DNA of 64,000 bases from Streptomyces sp. A1136 (GCF_004795055.1 NZ_SSBJ01000003.1:1-64000); one strand, 5' to 3'; shown: positions 42,236-51,607, counted from the stretch's first letter. The notes: a model not told the origin generated them from the letters alone. A program made the numbers and translations.

Positions 42236-43350
42236 ACCTCTCGGGTCCGGCGGCCGGCGATCCGGTTCACGCGGTCGATGGCCTTCTCGAAGCCGTCGGT
42301 CAGCTCGTCGAAGACGGTTTGGACGCTGCGTTCGCTGTTCATCCGGCCGACGATCTGGCCTACGGGGGTCCCGAGCAGCGCCTGCACCTCGTACTTCTGG
42401 ATGCGTGACACGGCCTCGGCCACGAGCAGCCCCTGGAGCGGCATGGGGAGGGCGCCGGGGCCGTCCGGGTCGTCCCAGGCGTCGGTCCACTCGGTGCGCA
42501 GTTGGCGTGCGGGCTTCCCGGTGAGGGCGCGGGAGCGGACGGTGTCTCCGGAGCCGGCCGCGAGGAGCTTGGCGGTGAGGGCGCGGGAGTGCAGGTCGGC
42601 TTCGGTGGTGGTGAGCCAGAGGGAGCCGAGCCAGACGCCCTGGGCCCCGAGGGCGAGGCCAGCGGCGATCTGTTCGCCGCTGCCGATGCCGCCGGCGGCG
42701 AGGACGGGGAGGGGGGCGACGGCCTCGGTGATCTCGGGGACCAGCACCATCGTGGCGATGTCTCCGGTGTGGCCGCCGGCCTCGTAGCCCTGGGCGACGA
42801 CGACGTCGATACCGGCCTCGGCGTGTCGGCGGGCGTGTTTGGCGCTGCCCGCGAGGGCGGCGACCAGGACGCCGTGGTCATGGGCGCGACGGATGACGTC
42901 GGCGGGCGGGGAACCGAGGGCGTTGGCGAGGAGTTTGACGGGATAGTCGAAGGCGACGTCGAGCTGGTCGCGGGCGACCTGTTCCATCCAGCCGGTGATC
43001 CGCCAACCGGATGCCTCGCCCTCCGCGAGTTCGGGTACGTGGTGCTTGGCGAGGGTGTCGCGGACGAAGGCGCGGTGTCCCGCGGGGATCATCGCCTCGA
43101 TGTCGGCCTCGCTGACGCCGTCGACTGCCTTCTTGGCGGGCATGACGACATCGAGGCCGTAGGGCTTGCCGTCGGTGTGCCCCTGCATCCAGTCGAGATC
43201 GCGTCTGAGGTCGTCGGGCGCGGTGTAGCGGACGGCTCCCAGCACGCCGAATCCGCCCGCGCGGGTGATGGCAGCGGCGACCGCCGGGAAGGGCGTGAAG
43301 CCGAAGATGGCGTGCTCGACTCCCAGTTTCTTGCTCAGCTCCGTCTCCAT
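42232..43350 (-). CDS. FMN-dependent oxidoreductase, nitronate monooxygenase-like (IpdC-like)
   Basis: A 372-residue TIM-barrel flavoprotein of the nitronate monooxygenase/2-nitropropane dioxygenase family. The segments are HAIFGFTPFPAVAAAITRAG, FGVLGAVRYTAPDDLRRDLD, VVVAQGYEAGGHTGDIATMV, LPVLAAGGIGSGEQIAAGLA (phosphate-binding) and LGAQGVWLGSLWLTTTEAD. The same family includes IpdC (Rv3553) of the mycobacterial cholesterol ring C/D pathway, an NADH-dependent reductase. Coupling to a FadD gene and a shared 16-bp element with the KstD-like and FadD19-like loci favour that comparison over nitroalkane detoxification. Start ATG at 43350. Confidence 0.78.
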   Translation of the reverse strand: METELSKKLGVEHAIFGFTPFPAVAAAITRAGGFGVLGAVRYTAPDDLRRDLDWMQGHTDGKPYGLDVVMPAKKAVDGVSEADIEAMIPAGHRAFVRDTLAKHHVPELAEGEASGWRITGWMEQVARDQLDVAFDYPVKLLANALGSPPADVIRRAHDHGVLVAALAGSAKHARRHAEAGIDVVVAQGYEAGGHTGDIATMVLVPEITEAVAPLPVLAAGGIGSGEQIAAGLALGAQGVWLGSLWLTTTEADLHSRALTAKLLAAGSGDTVRSRALTGKPARQLRTEWTDAWDDPDGPGALPMPLQGLLVAEAVSRIQKYEVQALLGTPVGQIVGRMNSERSVQTVFDELTDGFEKAIDRVNRIAGRRTREV

Positions 43351-43394
43351 GGGCGTGAGGATGCCGCAGGGCGCCGATCGAGGGAAGAGCTTTC

Positions 43395-43410
43395 CTGATG
43401 CAGCGTCAGA
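43395..43410. promoter_or_regulatory. 16-bp shared element, copy C
   Basis: CTGATGCAGCGTCAGA, with CTGA-N7-TCAG ends, lies 45 bp before the flavin oxidoreductase start and in the region divergent from the serine hydrolase gene. It differs at three positions from copies A and B. No KstR-type core was seen beside this copy. Confidence 0.55.
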
Positions 43411-43496
43411 TTCTTTGCCGGTCGGTCGGTGCGGGAGCCGGGTGCCGCGCGGGCAGATACTGCGAGAGGGTGCGGCGGCGGACGGGAGGACCGGTC

Positions 43497-45377
43497 ATGG
43501 ACGAGTTCACGGGGGCGGTCGGGGGCGACGACGGGAGAACGGCCGGCGTGGACGGTCGGCAGCGGGGCGCGACCGGCGCCGTGCCCGGCGCCGCACCCGG
43601 TGGCCTGAGTCGCAGACGGCTGGGCGCGCGGTTGCTCGCCCTCGGCGGGGTGCTCGTCCTCCAGGCCGCCCTCCCCGGGGCGGCGGGCGCCCGCGGGAAC
43701 CCCGCCGAGCGGCGCGCCCTCCAGGGGCTGAAGCTGCGCTACGGGTCCGCGCGGCAGGCCGGGCTGCTGGAGAGACACCTCGAAGGAGTGGCGGAAGAGG
43801 CCCGGCGCTTCCTCGACCCCTCCCCCGAACACCCGTACTACGCAGGGGCGGTCGTCCTCGCCGGGCGCGGCCGCACGGTGGCCCTGCACCGGGCCATGGG
43901 CGACGCGGTGCGGTACGCGGACTACGACGGGCGCACCGACCGGGCCCGGGAGCTCCCCGCGGCGGAACGCATCGCGATGACCGAGGACACCGTCTTCGAC
44001 CTGGCCTCGCTCTCGAAGCTGTTCACCTCGCTGCTGGCCGTGCAGCAGATGGAACGGGGGCATCTGGAACTGGAGGCTCCGGTGGACCGGTACCTGCCCG
44101 AGTTCACGGGCGGCGGCAAGGAACTGGTCACGGTGCGGCAGTTGCTCACCCACACCTCGGGGTTGCGCTCGTGGGCGCCCTTCTACCAGCAGTCCACCCG
44201 CGAGAAGCAAATGGAACTGCTCTGGTCGGTGCGACCGCAGGACACTCCCGGGACCGTGTACCGCTACTCCGACCTGAACCTCATCGCGCTCCAACTGCTC
44301 CTGGAACGGATCACCGCTCGCACTCTGGACACCCTGCTCCGCGAAGAGATCACCGCTCCGCTCGGCATGCACCGCACTCGATACCGACCACCGCTCTCCT
44401 GGCGCCGGGGCATCGCCGCCACCGAGGTACAGCGTCCGCCCTGGTCCGGCCTGGACCGCGGTCTGGTGTGGGGCGAGGTCCACGACGAGAACGCGTACGC
44501 CCTCGGCGGCGTCGCCGGCCACGCGGGCGTCTTCGGCACCGCCTGGGACCTGGCCGTCCTGGCCCGCGCCCTGCTCGACGGCGGGGTCTATGCCGGCAGG
44601 CGCATCCTGCGCCCCGCCTCCGTCGAGCTGCTCTTCACCGACTTCAACACCGCCTTCCCCGGCGACGACCACGGCCTGGGCTTCGAGCTCTACCAGCACT
44701 GGTACATGGGCGCCATGGCCACCCCGCACTCCGCGGGCCACACCGGTTTCACCGGGACCTCCCTGGTCCTGGACCCCTCCACCGACTCCTTCCTGATCCT
44801 GCTCGGCAACTCCGTCCACCCCGTGCGGACCTGGCGGGCGGGCAGCGCGCCCCGGGTCGCCACCGGCAACCGCTTCGCCCGTGCCGTCCCCGTCCGCACC
44901 AGGCACGGCGGCCCCGCCTGGTTCTCCGGCATCACCCCGGGCGGCTCGGGCACCCTCACCCTCCCCGCGCTGACCCCCGCCACCGCCGCCGCCCGGCTGC
45001 GCTGCGCCCTGTGGTGGGACACCGTGCCGGGCGAAGGCGCCTTCCACCTGGAGGCCTCCGGCGACGGGCGGACCTGGGAGCCGCTGCCCTTCACCACCGT
45101 GCGCTCCACCGGCGGCGCGCCCGAGGCGTGGCCCCACGGCCGCGCCGACGGCTGGTCGGGCCGCATCTGGCACCGGCTCGAAGCCCCCCTCGCGCCCTGG
45201 GCGGGCCGCGAGGTCCGGCTGCGCCTGCGCCACACCGCGACCGGCCGCTATGTGGGGCGCGGTGTGTACGTCGACGTCATCCGCGTCGCCGAACCGGCCC
45301 GGCTCCTCTTCGCCGAGGACCGCCCGGCCGACGCCGCCCGCCTGGAGGCCACGGGCTGGACCCGCTCGGCCGACTGA
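43497..45377 (+). CDS. Exported serine hydrolase (beta-lactamase/class C fold) with C-terminal beta domain
   Basis: A 626-residue protein. A long N-terminus leads to a possible Tat signal (SRRRLGARLLALGGVLVLQA, residues about 38-57). The serine beta-lactamase-like domain follows: catalytic FDLASLSKLFTSLLA (SxxK), LLTHTSGLRSWAPF, YRYSDLNLIALQLL (YxN position has YSD), and GHTGFTGTSLVLDP (the KTG-like HTG). The last 170 residues form a beta-rich domain. Such proteins are D-aminopeptidases, esterases or penicillin-binding-like enzymes outside the cell. ATG at 43497 has GGGAGGA 6 nt upstream. It is divergent from the flavin oxidoreductase operon. Confidence 0.82.
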   Translation: MDEFTGAVGGDDGRTAGVDGRQRGATGAVPGAAPGGLSRRRLGARLLALGGVLVLQAALPGAAGARGNPAERRALQGLKLRYGSARQAGLLERHLEGVAEEARRFLDPSPEHPYYAGAVVLAGRGRTVALHRAMGDAVRYADYDGRTDRARELPAAERIAMTEDTVFDLASLSKLFTSLLAVQQMERGHLELEAPVDRYLPEFTGGGKELVTVRQLLTHTSGLRSWAPFYQQSTREKQMELLWSVRPQDTPGTVYRYSDLNLIALQLLLERITARTLDTLLREEITAPLGMHRTRYRPPLSWRRGIAATEVQRPPWSGLDRGLVWGEVHDENAYALGGVAGHAGVFGTAWDLAVLARALLDGGVYAGRRILRPASVELLFTDFNTAFPGDDHGLGFELYQHWYMGAMATPHSAGHTGFTGTSLVLDPSTDSFLILLGNSVHPVRTWRAGSAPRVATGNRFARAVPVRTRHGGPAWFSGITPGGSGTLTLPALTPATAAARLRCALWWDTVPGEGAFHLEASGDGRTWEPLPFTTVRSTGGAPEAWPHGRADGWSGRIWHRLEAPLAPWAGREVRLRLRHTATGRYVGRGVYVDVIRVAEPARLLFAEDRPADAARLEATGWTRSAD

Positions 45378-45482
45378 GCGGCGCCGGCGCTCGGAATGCC
45401 CGTGTCCCCGCCCGCGTTGCGGTTCAATGCCGAGGTTCGTTGACCTTTCAACACGCGATCGACACGCGAAGGCAGGCGGAAC

Positions 45483-45935
45483 ATGACCGACATCGACTGG
45501 GACCACCCCATCGACCCCAAGCCCGGCTGGACGCTGGACCACGTCAAGCTGTACGTCGGCTCGAACGGAGCCGAGGGCCAGTTCTGGAACGGGACCCAGA
45601 CCCTGCTCCTGACCACCCTCGGCCGGGTCTCCGGCAAGCCCGTGCGCACCCCCCTCATCTACGGGGAGGCCGACGGCCGGTACTTCGTCGTCGCGTCCAA
45701 GGGCGGCCACCCCGAGGACCCGCTCTGGTACAGGAACCTGACCGAGCACCCCGAAGTGCGCGTACAGGTCGGCCCGAAGATCCTCCAGGGCACCGCGCGC
45801 ACCGCGACTCCCGAGGAGCGCGCGGCGTACTGGCCCCTGATGGTCGGACACTGGCCCGCCTACGACGAGTACCAGGCCAAGACGGACCGCGAGATCCCGA
45901 TCGTGGTCATCGAGCCGACCGACCGGGTCGCGTAG
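45483..45935 (+). CDS. Deazaflavin (F420)-dependent nitroreductase family protein (Ddn-like)
   Basis: A 150-residue split-barrel protein of the Ddn/FDOR-A family: LLLTTLGRVSGKPVRTPLIY binds the F420 phosphate region, FVVASKGGHPEDPLWYRNLT is diagnostic, and HPEVRVQVGPKILQGTARTA follows. These enzymes use reduced cofactor F420 to reduce quinones, nitroimidazoles or other substrates. Note that Rv3547 (Ddn) lies inside the mycobacterial cholesterol region, which may be coincidence. The ATG follows AGGCGGAAC. Convergent with the FAD oxidoreductase (4 bp between stops). Confidence 0.87.
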   Translation: MTDIDWDHPIDPKPGWTLDHVKLYVGSNGAEGQFWNGTQTLLLTTLGRVSGKPVRTPLIYGEADGRYFVVASKGGHPEDPLWYRNLTEHPEVRVQVGPKILQGTARTATPEERAAYWPLMVGHWPAYDEYQAKTDREIPIVVIEPTDRVA

Positions 45936-45939
45936 GGGC

Positions 45940-47517
45940 TCAGCGCCCCAGGACCGCCATGGCGGCGTTGTGACCGGGAACCCCGCTCACACCGCCGCCG
46001 CGCACCGCTCCCGCCCCGCACAGCAGCACGTTCGGATGCCGGGTCTCGACGCCCCACCTGCCCGTCTCCGGGCCGTCCGCGTACGGCCACGACAGGTCGC
46101 GGTGGAAGATGTGGCCCCCGGGCAGGCGCAGTTCGCGGTCGAGGTCGAGCGGGGTCTTGGCCTCGATGCAGGGCCGGCCGTCCGCGTCGAGGGCCAGGCA
46201 TTCGGTGAGCGGTTCGGCCAGGTGCGCGTCGAGCTGGGCGAGGGTGCCCGCCAACAGCACTTCCCGCGCTCCGCGGTTGTCCTTCTCGAACAACCGGGCC
46301 GGGGTGTGCAGACCGAAGAGGGTCAGGGTCTGGTAGCCGCGCGCGACGAGTTCGGGCCCGAGGATCGACGGGTCGGTCAGCGAGTGGCAGTAGATCTCCG
46401 ACGGCGGCACGGAAGGCAGTTCCCCGGTCGCCGCCTCGGCGTGGGCCCGCGCCAGTTGCTCGTACCCCTCGGCGATGTGGAAGGTACCGCCGAACGCCTC
46501 GCGCGGGTCCACCGAGGTGTCCCGCAGCCGGGGCAGCCGCCGCAGCAGCATGTTGACCTTGAGCTGGGCGCCCTCCGCCGGGGCGGCGGGAGCTTCGCCC
46601 AGCAGTTCCGCGAGCGCCCGCGGCGAGGCGTTCACCAGCACCGCGCGGCCCGCGACGGCGCCCTCCCCGGTCGCCGTCCGGAATGTCACCTCCGCGGGCG
46701 CGCCCGTACCGTCCGTGTCGATGCGCAGGGCCTCGTGCCCGGTGAGGATCTCGGCCCCGGCCGCCCGCGCGGCCCGCGCGAGGGCGTCGGTCAGCGCCCC
46801 CATGCCTCCGACGGGAACGTTCCAGTCGCCCGTGCCGCCGCCGATGACGTGGTAGAGGAAACAGCGGTTCTGCGCGAGGGACGGGTCGTGGGCGTCGGCG
46901 AAGGTACCGATCAGGCCGTCCGTCAGCACCACGCCCCGCACCAGGTCGTCGGCGAAGTGCCGTTCCACCGCCAGGCCGAGGGGCTCCTCGAACAGCATCC
47001 GCCAGGCAGCCTCGTCGTCGACCCGGGCCCGCAGTTCGGAGCGGCTCGGCAGCGGCTCGGTGAGGGTCGGGAAGACCTTGCGGGCGAGCCTGCCCGTCGT
47101 CGCGTAGAAGGCCCGCCACCTCTCGTACTCGCGGCCGGAGCCGGTCAGCCGGGCGAAGGACTCCCGCGTGCGGGCCTCCGAGCCGCCGATGAGCAGCCCG
47201 CCGGCGCGGCCGTCGCGCTCGACGGGGGTGTACGAGGAGACCGTGCGCCCGCGTACCGCGAACTGCAGGCCCAGGTCGCGCACGATCTTCGCGGGGAGGA
47301 GGGAGACGAGGTAGGAGTAGCGCGAGAGTCTGGCGTCCACCCCCGCGAAGGGCCGGGTGGAGACGGCGGCGCCGCCGGTGTGGCCGAGCCGTTCCAGGAC
47401 CAGTACGGACTTGCCCGCCCGGGCCAGGTAGGCGGCGGCCACCAGGCCGTTGTGCCCGCCGCCCACGATCACCGCGTCGTAGGCCGCCCGCCGGAAGGGC
47501 GCCGAGGTCGTCGTCAT
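45940..47517 (-). CDS. FAD-dependent oxidoreductase, phytoene desaturase-like
   Basis: A 525-residue flavoprotein. It has the dinucleotide-binding motif DAVIVGGGHNGLVAAAYLAR at 14-33, LVLERLGHTGGAA after beta-2, GGGTGDWNVPVGGMGALTDA in the middle, and the C-terminal FAD contact LLCGAGAVRGGGVSGVPGHN. It belongs to the CrtI/PYROXD2-like branch. No other carotenoid genes are near, so the substrate is unknown. ATG at 47517 overlaps the stop of the protein kinase gene (ATGA), a tight coupling with a regulatory kinase. Confidence 0.83.
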   Translation of the reverse strand: MTTTSAPFRRAAYDAVIVGGGHNGLVAAAYLARAGKSVLVLERLGHTGGAAVSTRPFAGVDARLSRYSYLVSLLPAKIVRDLGLQFAVRGRTVSSYTPVERDGRAGGLLIGGSEARTRESFARLTGSGREYERWRAFYATTGRLARKVFPTLTEPLPSRSELRARVDDEAAWRMLFEEPLGLAVERHFADDLVRGVVLTDGLIGTFADAHDPSLAQNRCFLYHVIGGGTGDWNVPVGGMGALTDALARAARAAGAEILTGHEALRIDTDGTGAPAEVTFRTATGEGAVAGRAVLVNASPRALAELLGEAPAAPAEGAQLKVNMLLRRLPRLRDTSVDPREAFGGTFHIAEGYEQLARAHAEAATGELPSVPPSEIYCHSLTDPSILGPELVARGYQTLTLFGLHTPARLFEKDNRGAREVLLAGTLAQLDAHLAEPLTECLALDADGRPCIEAKTPLDLDRELRLPGGHIFHRDLSWPYADGPETGRWGVETRHPNVLLCGAGAVRGGGVSGVPGHNAAMAVLGR

Positions 47518-49577
47518 GGCTCTTGGTAGCACACCTGGCCGAGCCGCTCCAGACAGTAGGCCTCGTCGGCGTGGGCCAGCACCGTGTCGGGATGCCCTTC
47601 GCCGAGGGATCGTTCGCGGATGCCGGAGAGATCCCGGTACAGCGGCAGCGCTTCGTGCCAGCGGCCCAACCGTCCCAGCCCGACGGCGAGTTCACGGCGG
47701 CTGACCAGCGTGTCCGGGTGCTCCGCGCCCAGCACCTCGGCGCGCGCCCGCTCCACCTCGCGGGCCTCGGCGACCGCCTCCTCCCAGCGGTCCAGGCGCC
47801 CCAGGTTCACACCCAGGACGTGCCGGGCGCGCAGCGTCTCCGGGTGGCCAGCCCCGTAGGCGCGGGTACGGTCGCCCACCAGGGCGCGGAACAGGTCGAG
47901 GGCTTCGGCGGCGCGCCCGGTGCGAGCCAGCGCGATCCCGGTCTCGTAGCGGGCGGCGAGGGCGTCCGGGTGGTCGCGGCCCAGGACCCGTTCGCGGACG
48001 GCGGCGACCTGCCGGAAACCGGCCAGCGCCTCGTCCCAGCGGCCGAGGCGGCCGAGCGCGTACGCGACCTCGTACCGGGTCAGCAGGGTGTCGGCGTGCT
48101 CGGCGCCGAGCACGGCGGCGCGGTCCGCCGCGACCTCGGCGGCGGCCCGGTGGGCCTCCTCGTGGCGGCCGAGGGCGCCCAGCGCGCAGGCGAGGTTGTG
48201 GCGGCAGCTCAGGGTGTCGGGGTGGCGCGGGCCCACCGTGCGGGTACGGGCGGCGACCACCGCGCCGTAGATCTCGCAGGCCTCGCGGTGCCGTCCGAGA
48301 CGCCCCAGCTCGTACGCCTCCTCCTGACGGGTCGCGAGGGTGTCGGGATGGTCGGGCCCCAACACCCCGGCCCGGCCGCGGGCCACGGCCGCGTAGGCGG
48401 CCAGCGCCTCCTCGGGCCGACCGGCGCGGCTGAGGGCGTACGCGCGGGCGTGCGCGGCACCGAGCGCGTCGGGGTGCCGCGGGTCGCCCGGGGCCGCGGG
48501 TCGGGCGACCCCGACGGCGAGGGTGAGCCGGGGGTCGGCGGCGGCGTCGGGCCGTTCGATCGGCCGGGTCACGCCGGGCCGGGCGGTCGTCCAGGAACCG
48601 GTGAGCACGGCCCATTCCCCACTGGCGGGGCGGGCGTCGATCCCGGCCTTGCGTCCGGCGCTCATCCCCCGGGCCCACTCGGGCAGCGGGGCCTGCGCGC
48701 CGGGCGGCCCGCCGGCGCCGAGGCGGTACTCGACGAGCCGCCGGTGCAGGTGGCGTGCGTCGCCGGGGCGGTCCTCGGGCCGCTTGGCGAGCAGTTCGAG
48801 GACCAGCCCGTCGAAGTACTCCGGCAGCTCTGGGCGGTGCTCGCGGGGCGGTACGGGCGCGGTGTCTCGGTGGCCGACCAGGACGGACCAGGAGTCGCCG
48901 AGGTCGAAGGGCGGGGCGCCGGTGGCGATCTCGTACAGGACGCAGCCGAGGGAGTAGAGATCGCTGCGGTGGTCGACCTCGCCGCCCGCGATCTGTTCCG
49001 GTGACATGTAGTGCGGGGTGCCCATGGCCATGCCGCCGCCGGTGAGCTTGGCGGTGAAGCCGATGTCGTGGGCGAGACGGGCGATGCCGAAGTCACAGAT
49101 CTTCACGGTGCCGTCGGTGAGCCGCATGATGTTGGCGGGCTTGAGGTCGCGGTGCACGACACCCTGGTCGTGGGTGTAGCCGAGCGCCGCGGCCATCTGC
49201 TCTGCGATGTCGACGACGACGTCCACCGGGAGCGGACGCGACTCGTTGTCCTCCAGGAGCTGGCTGAGATTGCGGCCGTCCAGGAGTTCCATGACGAGGT
49301 AGAGGGGGCCGCCGGCCGCGCTGTCGTCGCCGAAGTCGTGGACCACGGTGACGCCGCGGTGCTGGAGCGCGGCGGCCACGCGCGCCTCGCGGCGGAAGCG
49401 TTCGCGCAGCACCTGGGTGAAGTGGTTGTCCTGCTCGGGCCCGAGGGGCTTGAGGCACTTGACGGCGACCTGGCGGCCCAGCGACTCGTCCCGGGCCCGC
49501 CATACCTCGCCCATGCCGCCGCGCCCGATCAGATCGAGCGACCGGTACCGGCCCTGGATCAGTCTGGACTCCGCCAT
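47514..49577 (-). CDS. Serine/threonine protein kinase with C-terminal TPR repeats
   Basis: A 687-residue soluble kinase. The Hanks-type kinase domain occupies about residues 11-275: GRGGMGEVW (18-26), the ATP lysine K40 in VAVKCLK, VVHRDLKPANIMRL, KICDFGIARL and GTPHYMSPEQIAGGEVDHRS. About 90 residues of linker are followed by roughly seven TPR-like repeats (370-680) with the motif VLGxxHPDTLxxRxExA recurring about every 42-45 residues. There is no transmembrane segment, unlike PknB-type kinases. TPR-fused kinases of streptomycetes resemble the AfsK/AfsR type of regulatory architecture. It overlaps the FAD oxidoreductase gene downstream by 4 nt. Confidence 0.9.
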   Translation of the reverse strand: MAESRLIQGRYRSLDLIGRGGMGEVWRARDESLGRQVAVKCLKPLGPEQDNHFTQVLRERFRREARVAAALQHRGVTVVHDFGDDSAAGGPLYLVMELLDGRNLSQLLEDNESRPLPVDVVVDIAEQMAAALGYTHDQGVVHRDLKPANIMRLTDGTVKICDFGIARLAHDIGFTAKLTGGGMAMGTPHYMSPEQIAGGEVDHRSDLYSLGCVLYEIATGAPPFDLGDSWSVLVGHRDTAPVPPREHRPELPEYFDGLVLELLAKRPEDRPGDARHLHRRLVEYRLGAGGPPGAQAPLPEWARGMSAGRKAGIDARPASGEWAVLTGSWTTARPGVTRPIERPDAAADPRLTLAVGVARPAAPGDPRHPDALGAAHARAYALSRAGRPEEALAAYAAVARGRAGVLGPDHPDTLATRQEEAYELGRLGRHREACEIYGAVVAARTRTVGPRHPDTLSCRHNLACALGALGRHEEAHRAAAEVAADRAAVLGAEHADTLLTRYEVAYALGRLGRWDEALAGFRQVAAVRERVLGRDHPDALAARYETGIALARTGRAAEALDLFRALVGDRTRAYGAGHPETLRARHVLGVNLGRLDRWEEAVAEAREVERARAEVLGAEHPDTLVSRRELAVGLGRLGRWHEALPLYRDLSGIRERSLGEGHPDTVLAHADEAYCLERLGQVCYQEP

Positions 49578-50605
49578 GTCTTGAAGCCGCCCCCGTGTCT
49601 TGTGCTACGCCCTCCCCGGACGGTCCAGTATGGCCGCTGGTGTACGCGGTGTGTACGCCGAGGTGCGACTCCCGGGGCCCGTGCGGCGCATCGCTTTCAA
49701 GATGTGACCTGGCACCGGCCGCCGGCGCAGACCTGCGGGGATGGTGCGCAGCGTGCGTCCGGTGGGGCGCGGGCGGCGGGTGACCGTCGTTGGGTCGGTG
49801 CGGGCCGGCCGGGCGGCCGGTGCGCCCTGTCGGGGAGGGGAACCGTACGCGAGGTCGGCGAGCGGGCGCCACGGCGGATTTCGGCCAGGGACGGGAACGG
49901 CCGCGGCGGGCGGGGCGCCCGCCGTCACGGCGCCCCGGCCGATTTCGCGCCCCCGGTCGCGTCCGGCCGGGCCGGCGGCTCGGGCCCGGGCGGTGGCAGG
50001 GCGGGCAACGCGGGCAGCAGGCCCGTGGTGACGAACGAGACCGCGGCCGCGAGGTTCGCGACCGGGATCATGACGGAACTTCCCAGCAGCAGGACCACGA
50101 GCACCACGCTGCTGACCGGCAGCCGCAGGGCGGCGACCGTGGATGGCGGCCATGCCCGCCGCCATCGCCGGTACGACGCCCAGGCCTAGGAGGGGTGACA
50201 GGACCGCCGGCCGGCTCGGGCAGGCCCGTGGCCGCGGCGGCGATCGGCGCGCGCGTGGGCGCGTACGTCAGCAGCGTGAGGGTGATCGCGGAGCGGTTGA
50301 CGATCTGCTGCCGGCGGCCCCGGCGGCGGCAACGAACGATCCGGCGGTGCCGGAAGCGGCTCAGGTCGGTGAACTCCCGCGCCGAGTCCTCGGCGTCCGG
50401 CGCCGGTGGGGCCGCCCCACCGGCGTCACACACCGTCAGGACGACCGCGGCTCGCTCGGCCGCCGACGGCGCGACCGTCGCGCACAGGGTTCGCAAAGTC
50501 GCCGATCAGGCCGGGCTCGGCGAGCGGCGGGTACGGGCGCGTCATGTGGCCGGCTCCCCGGATTCGGGTGTTGGCTCCCCCGACGAACACGAACCGCGTC
50601 CGGCC
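49578..50605 (-). pseudogene. About 1 kb without an intact gene; remnant of a membrane protein
   Basis: No complete gene fits this stretch. Minus-strand frames between about 49925 and 50340 give membrane-protein-like pieces in three different frames: SAITLTLLTYAPTRAPIAAA, then VVPAMAAGMAAI, then VVLVVLLLGSSVMIPVANLA with AAVSFVTTGLLPALPALPPP and a stop at 49925. They would join if at least two frameshifts are assumed. Rough position downstream of the glutamine amidotransferase and arsC suggests a lost transporter, but the family is not recognisable. 49578-49900 holds nothing identifiable beyond the promoter of the kinase gene. Confidence 0.4.
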
Positions 50606-51439
50606 CTACGCCGGTTCCGGGGTGAAGCGGCACAGCTCGTCCGCCCCCGGCCGCACGACGCCGTAACTGCCCTCCGGGACCTCCTGCCAGGCGCCGGGCA
50701 GGTCGGACAGGGGTTCGGAGACGATGAGGCGGGTCTCGTCGGACACGTCCCGCAAGAAGGTCGCGTCCGGGTGCAGTTTGCGCAGGGTGTCCACCCGACT
50801 GCTGTAGAAGAGCGACCGGGAGGCTCCCTGGCTGGAGTACCGGAAGGCCCATACGCTTTCCCCGTCGGTCACGGCGACCGTCATCTGCATCGGGAACTCC
50901 ACGCCGTGTTGGTGACCGCTGCGTTCCACGACCGCCACCATCCGGGCCACGGCGCCGGGCGGGTCCTGGTCCAGGCCGAGGGTGACCGCGAGGTAGAACA
51001 TGACCTCGGAGTCGGTGGTGCCCTCGATGTCGGTGAACAGTGCCGGGTCCACCAGGAGGCACAGGTCCCGGCGCAGCAGGTGGAAATCGGCGATGGAGCC
51101 GTTGTGCATCCACATCCAGCGACCGTGCCGGAACGGGTGGCAGTTGGACTGTTGCACGGCGGTACCGGTCGACGCGCGGATGTGGGCGAAGAACAGCGGG
51201 GATCGGACGTGGTCCGCGATCTCCCTCAGGGTGCGGTTGTTCCAGGCGGGACCGATGTCCCGGAGCACTGCCGGGGTGGCGTCCTCACCCGTGTACCAAC
51301 CGACGCCGAACCCGTCACCGTTCGTCGTCTCCACGCCCAGGCGCGAGTGCAGGCTCTGGTCGATCAGCGAGTGGGCCGGCTTGTAGAGCACGGTGTCGAG
51401 CAACACCGGCGTTCCCGAGTACGCGAGCCATCTGCACAT
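50606..51439 (-). CDS. Class II glutamine amidotransferase (EgtC/YafJ-like)
   Basis: A 277-residue Ntn-hydrolase. The mature N-terminal nucleophile is Cys2 (MCRWLAYSG). Further motifs are NGDGFGVGWYTGED near 42, FFAHIRASTGTAVQQSNCHP and MWMHNGSIADF near 113, and the C-terminal VSEPLSDLPGAWQEVPEGSY. This is the EgtC/YafJ group, which hydrolyses gamma-glutamyl amides; EgtC itself acts in ergothioneine synthesis. No egtA, egtB or egtD is beside it, so the substrate is open. The ATG at 51439 directly places Cys at position 2. Confidence 0.86.
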   Translation of the reverse strand: MCRWLAYSGTPVLLDTVLYKPAHSLIDQSLHSRLGVETTNGDGFGVGWYTGEDATPAVLRDIGPAWNNRTLREIADHVRSPLFFAHIRASTGTAVQQSNCHPFRHGRWMWMHNGSIADFHLLRRDLCLLVDPALFTDIEGTTDSEVMFYLAVTLGLDQDPPGAVARMVAVVERSGHQHGVEFPMQMTVAVTDGESVWAFRYSSQGASRSLFYSSRVDTLRKLHPDATFLRDVSDETRLIVSEPLSDLPGAWQEVPEGSYGVVRPGADELCRFTPEPA

Positions 51440-51607
51440 GGGCGATCACCTGTGTCCCTCCCCGCGGCGCCGGGTGACGGCGGCGGGAAGACGGGAGTCA
51501 GTGGGTCGGCCGGGCGCGCGCCTCCCGGCAGACCCATTCTCCCGTCCGCCCTCCGTTATCGCCACGCAGGCGGCCGGCGGGGCCCGGCGATCGCCCGCGT
51601 CGCGGAC

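Noticed and set aside
50606..51439. Ergothioneine gene egtC
   Set aside because: The protein is of the right family, but no egtA, egtB or egtD genes adjoin it, so the specific symbol was withheld.
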